DNA of 64,000 bases from JAQBDA01 sp963709875 (lineage in GTDB: Bacteria; Chloroflexota; Anaerolineae; Anaerolineales; UBA4823), in assembly GCA_963709875.1 (NCBI GenBank), contig CAVPYB010000002.1, forward strand, positions 558,001-622,000. Direction: 5' to 3'. Positions 28,415 to 37,426 of the stretch are shown piece by piece; the stretch's first letter is position 1, and every line of letters begins with the position of its first letter. The notes beneath the pieces were generated by a model. The model was given only the letters and a program-made list of their open reading frames with translations. It was not told the origin of the DNA and searched no databases. Both the position numbers and the translations under genes were made by a program.

Positions 28415-29740
28415 TTATACCTCCAACCCGACCTTCGATGACATGGTCAGGAGATCATTATCCAGCTCGATACCGGCTCGTTCTGCGGCAGCCTGCATGA
28501 CCTCGATCAAGGCGCAGCTGTGCAGCTCTGCCTGTGTTGACGAGGTATCGCCATCACGTACTGCGTTGATGAACCGAATCTTCCAGGAGTCCATGCCGAT
28601 CGTCTTGGCGATCTTCTCTATCTGCACTTCGTCGGCAAATGACGCCTGATACAGACCGAAGCCGCGCATCGAGCTGACCGGACGTTTGTTGGTTAGGATG
28701 ACGTAGGTGTCAACTTTGACATTGGGGATGTTATAAGGTCCGGCAACCCCATAGGCGTGCTTGGAGCCTACATAATCGTTGGTCAGGATATAACCGCCGC
28801 CATCGCGAACAGAACGCACCTGGCGCGCGATTATGCGACCATCTTTCATCACCCCATCTTTGAAGAACATGTGCATGCTGCCGCGGTGGGTGGAGGAAGT
28901 AAACTCCTCTTCACGCGTCCAGAGCCATTTTACCGGCCGGTTTTCTGTGTGCAGTGAAAGCACGGAGCAGATCAAGTCGGTGTGCGGGTCGTTCTTCGAA
29001 CCGAAACCGCCGCCGACAACACCGCCCATGATATGAACCATGGATTGGGGTTTTTTTAATATCGGCGCCAGCCACATCTTGTTGAACCAGATCGCCTGGC
29101 TCATGCTGTAAACGTGCGTGCGTCCCATGGCATCCGTCTGGGCAATGCCGCACTGCGTCTCTATCGGGCAGTGCTCTTGGGCAGCCGTGCGGTAATAGTT
29201 CTCGATGATATAGTCTGCCTGGGCAAAGGCAGTCTCTACATCACCTTTGCGGATCTGGCGAACCGGTTTGTCACCGAAGTAAACGAAGTTGCCTTTGGGC
29301 GACACCTGTACAGAACCCGGCTCCATGCCCTTGAGAGGGTCAAGCAGCGGCTCGCGCTCTTCCAGCTCAACTTCGACCAGCGAGACAGCTTCCATTGCAG
29401 TGTCCGCGTCTTCGGCAGCCACTGCCACAACTTCCTGTCCGATATAGCGCACCTCATCTTCTGCCAGTACCGGGTAGTCCGCGGCAAAGCCATAGCGATT
29501 ATAGGGGACATCTTTCCAGGTGATGACTTTCACCACACCTGGCAGGCTTTCTGCTTTGCTAACATCGACATTGAGTATCCTGGCAGACGGCACCGGACTT
29601 CTCCAGGCTTTGACGTACAGCATACCGGGCAAGCGGATATCGTTGATATAGCGCGTCTTCGCCAATACGTGCTGCATCCCATCGTATCTGGGCAGACGTT
29701 TTCCTACATACGTATATTCATCCATGTTGGCTTCCTCCAC
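28415..29740 (-). CDS. Xanthine-dehydrogenase-family molybdenum subunit, N-terminal half
   Basis: The 441-aa protein covers the N-terminal domain (GKRLPRYDGMQHVLAKTRY) and the first MoCo-binding half: the glycine-rich loop GGVVGGGFGSKND and the SMRGFGLYQ segment matching the AFRGFG/AMRGFG motif of purine and nicotinate hydroxylases. The Cys-containing AYRCSFR loop of aerobic CO dehydrogenase is absent. The 3' end stops exactly where the C-terminal half begins. The enzyme would hydroxylate an aldehyde or N-heterocycle using water; in this setting an aldose or glyceraldehyde oxidoreductase role is possible but only inferred. Confidence 0.9.
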   Translation of the reverse strand: MEEANMDEYTYVGKRLPRYDGMQHVLAKTRYINDIRLPGMLYVKAWRSPVPSARILNVDVSKAESLPGVVKVITWKDVPYNRYGFAADYPVLAEDEVRYIGQEVVAVAAEDADTAMEAVSLVEVELEEREPLLDPLKGMEPGSVQVSPKGNFVYFGDKPVRQIRKGDVETAFAQADYIIENYYRTAAQEHCPIETQCGIAQTDAMGRTHVYSMSQAIWFNKMWLAPILKKPQSMVHIMGGVVGGGFGSKNDPHTDLICSVLSLHTENRPVKWLWTREEEFTSSTHRGSMHMFFKDGVMKDGRIIARQVRSVRDGGGYILTNDYVGSKHAYGVAGPYNIPNVKVDTYVILTNKRPVSSMRGFGLYQASFADEVQIEKIAKTIGMDSWKIRFINAVRDGDTSSTQAELHSCALIEVMQAAAERAGIELDNDLLTMSSKVGLEV

Positions 29741-30211
29741 CTAGCCCAGCTCTTCTGCCGCGGCCAGCACAGCTTCGATAATCTTGTTATATCCAGTGCA
29801 CCGGCAGACGTTTCCCACGATGCCATCCACGACCTCGTCGCGGGTGGGGTGGGGATTGTGATCCAGCAGTGACTTGGAGGCCATGAGCATCCCGGGCGTG
29901 CAGAAGCCGCATTGAGAAGCATAATATTCGGTAAAAGCAGCCTGCAGCGGATGCGGTTCTTCCTGCGTCCCGATGCCTTCCACCGTTACCACTTCACGAC
30001 CCTCGACGGTCTGTGCCAAAACCAGGCAGGAATTGACCGCCTCGCCATCAATAATGATGGTGCAGGCACCGCAGTTCCCTTGCTCGCAGCCGAACTTCAC
30101 GCTGGTGACATTCAGGTAATCTCGCAGCAGGGTGAGCAAATTTATTGTCGCCGGGGCATCCACCGATACCGGACGCCCATTCAATGTAAAGTTGATTGTG
30201 TAAGTACCCAT
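29741..30211 (-). CDS. Molybdenum hydroxylase 2Fe-2S subunit
   Basis: The 156-aa protein carries two [2Fe-2S] clusters that relay electrons from the Mo centre to FAD. Cys42, 47, 50 and 62 (CEQGNCGAC...C) form the plant-ferredoxin-type cluster. Cys101, 104, 136 and 138 (CGFC...CRC) form the helical-domain cluster. All eight ligands are present and the length is standard. The ATG overlaps the FAD-subunit stop by one base (TGATG), and the stop is followed directly by the Mo-subunit gene, so the three are translated in fixed ratio. Confidence 0.96.
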   Translation of the reverse strand: MGTYTINFTLNGRPVSVDAPATINLLTLLRDYLNVTSVKFGCEQGNCGACTIIIDGEAVNSCLVLAQTVEGREVVTVEGIGTQEEPHPLQAAFTEYYASQCGFCTPGMLMASKSLLDHNPHPTRDEVVDGIVGNVCRCTGYNKIIEAVLAAAEELG

Positions 30212-31080
30212 CAGCGGATGCCTCCGTTCATATTGGCTGCTTCGCGCAGTGTGCGCTCAACCAGTACGGGCACCACCTTCCGGCGGTACCAGACTGTCCC
30301 GTGTACATCGTCGATCGGCTTGATCTCACTGGCTGCCAACTCCCCAGCTTCCCGGATTGCAGCCTCGGTGAGCGGCTGACCGGTCAGCATTGCTTCGGCG
30401 GGTGTAATTCGCACCAGGGTCGGGGCTGCCGCACCCACTGCAATCTGGACAGACTCGCACTTGCCTGCTGCATCCAGCTTGACTCGAGAGGTGGCATTGA
30501 TGACCGCCAGGGTCATCGCCTGTCGCCGGCCGATTTTCATGTACGCCGAGCCTTCCCCATTTACATGCGGCTTGACCTGTATCTCGGTTAATAGCTCATC
30601 CGGACGGATCACGGTCTGGTTGGGACCGGTGTAGAAATCGACCAGCGGCACGACTCGCTGTCCAGCCTTGCTGGTCAGCACGACCTGCGCGCCTAAGCCC
30701 AGCAGGGCACAGCCGCAATCCGCTGCCGGGGAGGCTGTACACAGGTTGCCACCCAGCGTTGCCAATGACCGTACGGGAGGGCTGGCGAGCTTTCCTGCTG
30801 CTCTGGCAACCGCGCTGGCTTTCTCCTGCAGGACCGCCGAGGCTGCGGCGGTCTGCATGCGCGTCCCCGCTCCTATGCGGATGACGTCCGCCTCCTCGAT
30901 GATGTACTCGAGATCCAGCTTTCCGATCCACAGAATGCCGTCTGGAATCTTGAACTCCAGGTTCATATCGCGGACCAGGTCAGTGCCACCGGCTAAGACA
31001 CTGAGACTTGAACCATGCTCTGCAAGCAGCTGGAGAGCCTCTTCCAGCGATGCCGGTGAGAAGTATTGAACGTTCTTCAC
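30211..31080 (-). CDS. Molybdenum hydroxylase FAD-binding subunit
   Basis: The 289-aa protein is the medium subunit (CoxM/XdhB-like). The FAD-binding motifs are LAGGTDLVRDM near residues 25-36 and RSLATLGGNLCTASPAADC near 105-125, followed by the C-terminal domain (KPIDDVHGTVWYRRKVVPVL). It hands electrons to NAD+ or another acceptor. The order FAD, FeS, Mo is that of CO dehydrogenase-like operons. The 4Fe-4S insertion of hydroxybenzoyl-CoA reductase is absent. Confidence 0.94.
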   Translation of the reverse strand: MKNVQYFSPASLEEALQLLAEHGSSLSVLAGGTDLVRDMNLEFKIPDGILWIGKLDLEYIIEEADVIRIGAGTRMQTAAASAVLQEKASAVARAAGKLASPPVRSLATLGGNLCTASPAADCGCALLGLGAQVVLTSKAGQRVVPLVDFYTGPNQTVIRPDELLTEIQVKPHVNGEGSAYMKIGRRQAMTLAVINATSRVKLDAAGKCESVQIAVGAAAPTLVRITPAEAMLTGQPLTEAAIREAGELAASEIKPIDDVHGTVWYRRKVVPVLVERTLREAANMNGGIR

Positions 31081-31204
31081 TTTTTAACCTCCTGGCAGAT
31101 TGCTGGATTGGATCATTTTCTCAATCCTGCAGAGCCTGCCAATAGACGATAGATGCCATCAAACCTCGATCGGCGCAGCCGCGATCTTCTGCGGAGGTGA
31201 TGAT

Positions 31205-32350
31205 TTAATAAGGGATGAACTCACCCCGCTCCTCGGCAGCCTTGCGGGCTGGTTCACCATATTCCCACGAGTATTCCGGGCGATAGCGCTCGCGCCAGTC
31301 GTTGTACTTCATCTTGGGCAGGTCCGCCTGCATTGGGTAGAGCCACTTGACGCCCCACTGCGGAAGGATCACATTGATATCCGGCAGGCGCCATTTGGCA
31401 ATCTCGACCACTTCTGCAGGATCGACCTGGGTGTTGCCCCAGTTATCCCAGTGCAGCGGCATAGCAACCTTTGCACCGACCATCTCTGTGGCGCGCACGG
31501 CATCGTAGGGTGTCATCTTGTCGGTAGCGCCCGGAGCGTTCGAGCCGATATTGAATGTGACCACGTCGATATTGTATTTCTTGAAGGTGACGTAAGCGTT
31601 CTGGTAGAGCGTATCCGCCAGGTGGCAGAGATTTACCCCGCCAATCTTGAACAAGAAGGTTACCGCCACGTCATCGAACGGGCGCCGCATACCTGGCTTC
31701 ACCTCGACCCCCGGTCCACCGGTCATGGTGGCGATGCGGTCGTAGTTGGGAAGCACGTCGATGGTCACATCCTTGATCTGGAAGCTCTGCCCAGGACGGA
31801 GAAGCTCGATGCGCTCTTCCGGGACCTGGAATATGCGCATCCTTTCGACAGAGGAGAGCGGCGCGTAGAATTTGCAGTCGGCAGTCTGCGTGGCTGCCTT
31901 CAAGGTATAGATATCGGTGTGGTCGGCGTGCTGGTGGCTGCAGAATACGCCGTCCAGGGTCTTGAAGCCAAAGATATCGATCACCTGGGGATTCAAGCGC
32001 AGCCAGTCTATCGTCGGTGACCCGCTCGTGCGGCACACTCCGCAGTATTCATATTCTGTATAATGGGCGGGTCCGGCGTAGTTGTCCACCAGCAGCACAG
32101 CCCCGCCGGGAGACTTCAGCACGAACCCCATGCCGCCTGTCCACCAGAATGCGTAATTGCCTTCTGGCACCACCGTCTCCTCGATCTCCCGGTTGAGCCA
32201 CTGGCCCCACTCCGGGAAGCACTCCAGGATCCAGCGCGTCCGGTCGATCGGCCGGTCTTTATTGAGCAGGTAGTCTCCCTGCATCGTCCCGCGACCATCG
32301 CCGACAATCTTGATATCATCGATATCGTATTCACGTCCGTTTGTGCTCAT
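31205..32350 (-). CDS. Metallo-beta-lactamase-fold lactonase-like hydrolase (UlaG-like)
   Basis: The 381-aa protein resembles L-ascorbate-6-phosphate lactonase UlaG. The metal-binding HQHADHTD is near residue 137, with further His/Asp ligands around NLCHLADTLY and MPLHWDNWGNT. The N-terminal segment (DIDDIKIVGDGRGTMQGDYL) and a long loop after VLLVDNYAGPAH are as in that family. It would open a sugar lactone, the product expected from a sugar dehydrogenase or aldose oxidase encoded nearby. No UlaA/B/C phosphotransferase is present, so ascorbate itself is not supported. It lies between the iolB-like and Mo-hydroxylase genes. Confidence 0.82.
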   Translation of the reverse strand: MSTNGREYDIDDIKIVGDGRGTMQGDYLLNKDRPIDRTRWILECFPEWGQWLNREIEETVVPEGNYAFWWTGGMGFVLKSPGGAVLLVDNYAGPAHYTEYEYCGVCRTSGSPTIDWLRLNPQVIDIFGFKTLDGVFCSHQHADHTDIYTLKAATQTADCKFYAPLSSVERMRIFQVPEERIELLRPGQSFQIKDVTIDVLPNYDRIATMTGGPGVEVKPGMRRPFDDVAVTFLFKIGGVNLCHLADTLYQNAYVTFKKYNIDVVTFNIGSNAPGATDKMTPYDAVRATEMVGAKVAMPLHWDNWGNTQVDPAEVVEIAKWRLPDINVILPQWGVKWLYPMQADLPKMKYNDWRERYRPEYSWEYGEPARKAAEERGEFIPY

Positions 32351-32427
32351 ATGGGTACTCTCCTTGCTATCTGTAACCTCTAATTATCGCTAAGCTTTAT
32401 TCTTCCTCGAGTCCACTTACCAGACTG

Positions 32428-33246
32428 CTACTTCTGAGTTTCTTTGAGTACAGCTTCGGCGCTGCTCACCCAATCGAAGCGCGGATCGATGGTAATGTTA
32501 TAGGCTTTATCATCCCCGGAGAGCACCCAGAAATAGCCCAGGGTTGTCCCGGGCGAGGCCACGGTCGGGTGATAGCCATTCTCCATCAGGAACACATCAC
32601 CGTCGTGGATGACAAAGCTCTCTTCGTTGCCTTCCTTGTAACCCAACTGCACTCCGTAGCCGCTGGCCGGCTTTACCTTGAACAGATAAAACTCTTCCAG
32701 GATGTTCTCTACGCCGGTGATCTCGTCGTGCTTGTGCGGTGGTATGCCAGACCAGTTGCCCGGCGGGTTGATCGTCTCACCGATGATCATGCGCTGGCTG
32801 ACCGGCGAACCCGGTGCGATGACCAGGCGGACATCCCGGCGCCAGTTCGCCACACCCGCGGAGACGACTTTCACATCTTCCGGTTTTACCAGTGAGGGCA
32901 CACGGTCGCCATCGCAGGGCGCTTTGGCGATCACCAGCTCCAGTTTCGTCTCGGCGGTAATCGTGAACTCACAGTGCCTGGGGACGTAAACCGCGTAAGG
33001 CGACCCGCTGAAGATATCCGCCCGCCCGCCAACGCCTTGCCAGCCGGCGCTCTCAGCCCCGCCGATCTCGACCGAGAATTTGCCGCTGAAGGGAACCAGA
33101 GCCACCTCATCCTCTTTCGACGCGCTCTGCCATACCTCCCCCGGTGCCAGGCGGAGCACCTCCAGACCCAGCCAGGAGTTGTTTTCCCCGATCTTCAGTA
33201 CGGCCTGGTGCCCGCCATTGAAATTAACCTTGAATTTCTTGATCAT
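32428..33246 (-). CDS. iolB: 5-deoxy-glucuronate isomerase-like cupin (IolB family)
   Basis: The 272-aa bicupin is of the KduI/IolB family. The second cupin has the metal site in GIPPHKHDEITG with Glu in ILEEFYLFKV and a late His in MENGYHPTVASPG. IolB isomerises 5-deoxy-D-glucuronate to 5-dehydro-2-deoxy-D-gluconate in myo-inositol catabolism. The other diagnostic inositol genes (iolC, iolD, iolJ) are not in the window, so the real substrate may be another uronate-like sugar. The fold and family are clear; the inositol role is not demonstrated. Confidence 0.82.
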   Translation of the reverse strand: MIKKFKVNFNGGHQAVLKIGENNSWLGLEVLRLAPGEVWQSASKEDEVALVPFSGKFSVEIGGAESAGWQGVGGRADIFSGSPYAVYVPRHCEFTITAETKLELVIAKAPCDGDRVPSLVKPEDVKVVSAGVANWRRDVRLVIAPGSPVSQRMIIGETINPPGNWSGIPPHKHDEITGVENILEEFYLFKVKPASGYGVQLGYKEGNEESFVIHDGDVFLMENGYHPTVASPGTTLGYFWVLSGDDKAYNITIDPRFDWVSSAEAVLKETQK

Positions 33247-33281
33247 ATTTCATCGCTCCTATCCATATGTTCGGATTAGAC

Positions 33282-34064
33282 TCATGTCTTCAACGCCGGC
33301 GGCACCCAATCGAAGGTTTCCATACCATCCGCCAGTGGGATATACTCCAGTCCAATATAGCCCTGGTATCCTGAGTTAATAATTGCGGTCTGTATTTCGT
33401 CAAAATCGATCTCACCGGTGCCAGGCTCGTGTCGACCCGGGAAATCGGCAAACTGGATATGACCAATCCAGCGGCTGTTTTCAACCAACCTGGACACCAG
33501 ATTGCCTTCGACCAGGGCTATATGGTAGGTGTCGAATTGAAAGCGGACATTGGGATGATCGACCTGCTTGACGATCTCGATGCCCTCCTGGCTGGTGGTC
33601 AGATAATTACCAGGGTTATCTTCCGGGTTCAGGGCTTCAACTGTGAGCAGGATCCCGGCATCTGCAGCCAGCGCAGCAGCATACAGCAGGTTCTCAACCA
33701 TGCAGTCACGCTGCTCCTGGCGAGTCATCTCGGGCAGCTCAATACCACAGGGCAGCATAATTTTCCTGACCGGCAGCCTGTCAGCGATTTGCAGTGACTC
33801 ATCCAGCTTGCGGTGGAACTCATCCCGGCGCCGCGGGTCGACCAGGTAGCCGCGGTTCTCCCTGTCCCAAACCGGCACATCCAGGTTGAAGAGGGCGATC
33901 TGCAAGCCGTATTCCTGGCAAGCCGCATCCAGAGCATCCAGGTCGGCATGACTTGGGAAGCCGAATTCAACCGCCTTGAAGCCTGCCCTGGCTATGGCAG
34001 CCGGGCGCTCGCTGAACGGCAACTGGGGCAGCAGCCAGCTGATATTGGGTGCGAAAGATATCAT
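33282..34064 (-). CDS. Hydroxypyruvate isomerase-like TIM barrel (Hyi/OtnI)
   Basis: The 260-aa protein matches the hydroxypyruvate isomerase family throughout: SFAPNISWLL at the start, TVEALNPEDNPGNYL with the metal Glu, FQFDTYHIALVEGNL, GHIQFADFPGRHEPGTGEID and GLEYIP with the last Glu. Hyi interconverts hydroxypyruvate and tartronate semialdehyde; OtnI does the same on 2-oxo-tetronates. The gene follows another TIM-barrel gene by 68 bp and precedes iolB. Which of the two reactions it does cannot be told from sequence. Confidence 0.9.
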   Translation of the reverse strand: MISFAPNISWLLPQLPFSERPAAIARAGFKAVEFGFPSHADLDALDAACQEYGLQIALFNLDVPVWDRENRGYLVDPRRRDEFHRKLDESLQIADRLPVRKIMLPCGIELPEMTRQEQRDCMVENLLYAAALAADAGILLTVEALNPEDNPGNYLTTSQEGIEIVKQVDHPNVRFQFDTYHIALVEGNLVSRLVENSRWIGHIQFADFPGRHEPGTGEIDFDEIQTAIINSGYQGYIGLEYIPLADGMETFDWVPPALKT

Positions 34065-34132
34065 TTTTAGACCAGCCAGTTCGTACGAGGCGCCGTACGA
34101 ATTAGAAGTGCGAAAAGCTGCAGCAGCGGGCT

Positions 34133-34960
34133 TTAGAGCAGCTTGCTCAGATACTCGTAACTGCGGATCGCGTCAGGCACGTTTCCACATTCGACGCTGA
34201 ATACAATGTCATTGGGGCATTTCTTCACGCTCTCGATCACCCGCTGCCAGTCAACGACACCATCACCGCAGGCACAGCCGACCGGCGTACCGGTCACCTT
34301 GCCGCGCTCTTCATCGCTCTGCGAAAAGCTGATGTCTTTGGCGTGCAGATGTACCAGACGGGGGACAACATGATCCAGCCACTCGTAGGTATCGTCCGTC
34401 CCGGCCAGGTAGCTGTTGCCGGTATCGTAGTTGATCCCAATCGCGGGAGATTGAACCAGATCGTAGATGCTGTCCAGCCCCTTGAGCGATTTGCTGTACT
34501 GCTGGTGCGGTTCGAGCCCGATCTTGATACCGTAGCGCTCAGCGACCATCGAGGCTTCCTTCAACGTGTAGGTCATCAGCGTGTAGTCCATCTCCTTGGT
34601 GGTCCAATCAGGCTTGGGACCTTCATCCGTGTTGACGACGGGAGCCCCGGCATCGGATGCCCAGCGGATGGCCTGCTTCAAATACTCTACACTGATCTCC
34701 GGTTTACCGAGTGGGGTGTGCGTTGACAGCCCCGATAGGCCGATCTGGTGTTTGTCACACAGATCCCTTACCCAGCGGGGGTCATCGTACATCGATACGC
34801 TGTGGAAGTAGCGTGCTTCACTGAGCAGCTCACGACCCAGGTGAACCATCGGCTCGATGAATTGGTAGCCGATCTCGGCAGCTTTTTCGACACCCCACGC
34901 AAATGGCTTGTCGTGGTGGCGCACAAATTCCATGTTGATTCCCAGATACATTTTGCCCAT
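34133..34960 (-). CDS. Sugar phosphate isomerase/epimerase-like TIM barrel
   Basis: The 275-aa protein is of the COG1082 family. Metal-site positions are Glu in IGLEPHQQY, Asp in INYDTGNSYLAGTD, His in HLHAKDIS and Glu in FSVECGNVPD. It resembles the next upstream gene product (shared NxDTGN, LH-KD, GxGV and ECG/ECEG stations), so the two look like an old tandem duplication. A hairpin TTCGTACG/CGTACGAA lies in the 68-bp gap that follows (34081-34102). Reaction is unknown. Confidence 0.88.
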   Translation of the reverse strand: MGKMYLGINMEFVRHHDKPFAWGVEKAAEIGYQFIEPMVHLGRELLSEARYFHSVSMYDDPRWVRDLCDKHQIGLSGLSTHTPLGKPEISVEYLKQAIRWASDAGAPVVNTDEGPKPDWTTKEMDYTLMTYTLKEASMVAERYGIKIGLEPHQQYSKSLKGLDSIYDLVQSPAIGINYDTGNSYLAGTDDTYEWLDHVVPRLVHLHAKDISFSQSDEERGKVTGTPVGCACGDGVVDWQRVIESVKKCPNDIVFSVECGNVPDAIRSYEYLSKLL

Positions 34961-34995
34961 ATCAATCTCCTCGGGATCGGACGTATTTTTTATTT

Positions 34996-35868
34996 TTACC
35001 CTGACATTCGCCGGTTGGCGTCAGCCACGATCTCACGTGAAAATGCAAGGCTCTGCTCGATCATCGGCCCACCCTGCCCTTCGCATTCCAGGCTGACAAC
35101 GCCATCGTACTTAATGTCGACCAGAATATCGAAGCACTTCTTGATATTCTCAACGTTGACACCCTCACCGATGGCACACTGGCTGACCGCGATGCCGGTC
35201 AGCTCGCCGCGCAACGTGGCTGCCAGTGAATCGCTCACATCTTTGATATGCAGGTGGCTGACTTTATCCTTGAATTTATTCAAGAAAGCGACAGGGTCCT
35301 GCCCGGCGATGAAGGTATTCCCTGTATCCATGTTCAAGCGCAGGTAGGGGCTGTCAACAAAGGCGAGCATTTTTTCCATGAATTCAGGTTTGGTTGTGTA
35401 GTAGCCGTGCGGTTCGATATTGATGATCATCTGGTAGCGTTCTGCTACTTCCATGATCTGACCGTAAGATCGCTTCATCATTTCCAATGCCTGTTCGTGG
35501 GATAGCCCTTCGGGTGCATAGCGGTCATCGGTGGTATCAACGTGGTGGCAGCCAGCCAGATATGCCCAGCGGATGGTGCGCAGGGCATACTCCACGCCAA
35601 GGGAGGCCCCTTCTGGTTTCGACATCGGGAAAGCCGCGTCGATCTGTGAAAACTGCACGCCGTAGCTGGCAGCTTTATCCTTCCACATCATGGGATCTTC
35701 CCAGATAGCAACATGCGGTTGGTAACCAAGACCGTGGATCCAGCTCACGCCATCGATCATGCCGCATTCAATCCAATGGACATCATTCTTTTGTGCCCAT
35801 TGCAGACACTGCTCGAAATTCCAATAGCTGCTGTTAAAAGCATCTGTATGAAAACCGATCTCGATCAT
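34996..35868 (-). CDS. Sugar phosphate isomerase/epimerase-like TIM barrel
   Basis: The 290-aa protein has metal-site candidates Glu in IINIEPHGYY, Asp in LNMDTGNTFIAGQD, His in HLHIKDVSD and Glu in VSLECEGQGG. It is the probable paralogue of the following gene product. It is the first gene after the solute-binding protein gene and a stable hairpin. Family members may isomerise or epimerise sugars, or act on 3-keto-glycosides together with Gfo/Idh/MocA partners. Confidence 0.88.
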   Translation of the reverse strand: MIEIGFHTDAFNSSYWNFEQCLQWAQKNDVHWIECGMIDGVSWIHGLGYQPHVAIWEDPMMWKDKAASYGVQFSQIDAAFPMSKPEGASLGVEYALRTIRWAYLAGCHHVDTTDDRYAPEGLSHEQALEMMKRSYGQIMEVAERYQMIINIEPHGYYTTKPEFMEKMLAFVDSPYLRLNMDTGNTFIAGQDPVAFLNKFKDKVSHLHIKDVSDSLAATLRGELTGIAVSQCAIGEGVNVENIKKCFDILVDIKYDGVVSLECEGQGGPMIEQSLAFSREIVADANRRMSG

Positions 35869-35908
35869 GGAAATTGAACTCCTTTCAGACGCAGATTAGC
35901 CTGATAAT

Positions 35909-35939
35909 TTGAGCCCGCCCGAAAATCGAGCGGGCTCAA
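35909..35939 (-). terminator. Intercistronic hairpin after the solute-binding protein gene
   Basis: The perfect 10-bp stem TTGAGCCCGC / GCGGGCTCAA (35909-35918 with 35930-35939) lies 27 bp after the binding-protein stop. No long T-tract follows on the minus strand, so it may act as an attenuator or 3'-end stabiliser that raises binding-protein mRNA over the downstream genes rather than as a full terminator. Confidence 0.7.
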
Positions 35940-35965
35940 CTCTAGTTCAGATGCCGATACGGATG

Positions 35966-37273
35966 TTACGGAGTATCAACGTATTTGTTAATGTCTGGGG
36001 ACTTCCAGGCATCCGGGAAGTTCACCATATCCTCGCAGCCGCACAGAGCGTAATGCAGTGGTGGCATTTCGGGATTCTCGTACTGGTCCAGGTTGGATGC
36101 ATCGACATCCGGCTGGGGAAGGTACCATTCATGCTGCACGGTCTCACCCTGCAGGAACATAACGGCAGACAGAACTGCCGTGCGCCACTGGAAGGTCGGG
36201 AAGGTGGGAGCAATAGCGGTCAGGTTGTTCTCCTTCCAATATGCCAGGTAGTCTTGCTGATCTTCACCCACCATGACTTTCGGATAAGGAGCGCCAGCAT
36301 CCTTGAAGGCTTCGAGGATGGTTACAGCGGTGCCGCCGGCGTCCATCCAGACTGCGTCGATGGTACCGAACTTCGCCAGATAGTCGCTCACCACGGTGTT
36401 GGCTTTGAAGGAGTCGTAGCCGACGAATTCCACACCGATGATATTGAGCTGCGGATTCTCTTCGAAGATCTTGCGGGCTGCACCCCAACGATGCTCCAGC
36501 ACGTCCACACCCGGGAGGATGCGGAAAGCGAGCACGTTGCCGCCTTCGGGCAGGTTGTCAACGACGAACTGGGCGCCGGAGATACCGAAGGCATAACCAC
36601 CGATGGTGCGCTCGGAGACGACCGGGCAGTCAGTCTGAGCATAGCGGTCAAACTGGACGACGGGCATGACTTCGCACGCCTTCTCAACGATCGGGGTCAG
36701 AGCTTCACTGGTGTTGGATGCAACGATCAGGACATCGCATTTTCCAGGGGTGTTGATGATATCCTGGATGTCAGCAATCTGCTTGGCATCGTTGCCCTGG
36801 GCATCGAGATGGTAGAAGTTGTTGACCAGGCCCTCGGTCCGCAGCTCCTCAACCTGCTCGCGGATGTCGATATAACCGACCACACGCCAGGGGTTATTAA
36901 CGCCTGCATTGGAGAAGCAGACATTATATGGGGGTTCCTTTGCAGCAAACTCTGCATATTGAGGATATTGGCTGATGTCGGTCGAGCTATCCTCGAGGTA
37001 CTGCAGATAGATGGGGGCATCCGGATTCAGCGCTGCCGCAGTCATCAGCTGCATTTCTTTATCGAACTGTTCCTCGCTCCAAAACTGCGGGGCAACAGTA
37101 GCTGACTCCATCTGCAGACCAGGATTCGCCGCCGCGGCGGGTTCTTCTGCCGCTGGCTGTTCTGCTGCCGGTTGTTCCGGGGCAGGAGCTTCAGTGGCGG
37201 CCGTCTGGCACGCAGCTAACAGCATGCTCATGGCAACCAGGATCGAAAGTACGATGTACAAACTTTTATTCAT
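35966..37273 (-). CDS. Sugar ABC transporter substrate-binding lipoprotein
   Basis: The 435-aa protein has a lipoprotein signal with lipobox LLAAC (Cys22), then a repetitive Pro/Ala/Glu linker. The body is a periplasmic-binding-protein fold of the ribose/xylose type (VCFSNAGVNNPWRVVGYID, VLIVASNTSEAL, VVQFDRYAQ, DAVWMDAGGTA). Extra cysteines occur at YALCGCEDM. It captures the sugar for the importer encoded by the three genes upstream. A GGAGG lies before ATG. The 153-bp gap before it may hold a separate promoter. The ligand is unknown and is the key to the pathway. Confidence 0.93.
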   Translation of the reverse strand: MNKSLYIVLSILVAMSMLLAACQTAATEAPAPEQPAAEQPAAEEPAAAANPGLQMESATVAPQFWSEEQFDKEMQLMTAAALNPDAPIYLQYLEDSSTDISQYPQYAEFAAKEPPYNVCFSNAGVNNPWRVVGYIDIREQVEELRTEGLVNNFYHLDAQGNDAKQIADIQDIINTPGKCDVLIVASNTSEALTPIVEKACEVMPVVQFDRYAQTDCPVVSERTIGGYAFGISGAQFVVDNLPEGGNVLAFRILPGVDVLEHRWGAARKIFEENPQLNIIGVEFVGYDSFKANTVVSDYLAKFGTIDAVWMDAGGTAVTILEAFKDAGAPYPKVMVGEDQQDYLAYWKENNLTAIAPTFPTFQWRTAVLSAVMFLQGETVQHEWYLPQPDVDASNLDQYENPEMPPLHYALCGCEDMVNFPDAWKSPDINKYVDTP

Positions 37274-37426
37274 TGTAGATCTCCTCCAAAAGGTTTTGAG
37301 ATATTTTAGTAACCAATCAGTTCATACGTATACAAGTTATTGCCTTATGCGCACCTCCTAAACACAAATCAGTCCTTGCCTGCGTATCTAACAAACCAAT
37401 GGGAAGCGCAAGTTTACCAATTGCAT

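Noticed and set aside
27407..31080. Aerobic carbon monoxide dehydrogenase
   Set aside because: The gene order fits, but the active-site loop AYRCSFR of CoxL is absent and SMRGFG is present, as in other hydroxylases.
32428..33246. Evidence for a full myo-inositol pathway
   Set aside because: Only an IolB-like gene is present; iolC, iolD and iolJ are not seen, so inositol use is not supported.
35909..37105. Long open frame (398 codons) opposite the solute-binding protein gene
   Set aside because: It is an antisense shadow of a well-supported gene, with no domain and no ribosome-binding site.
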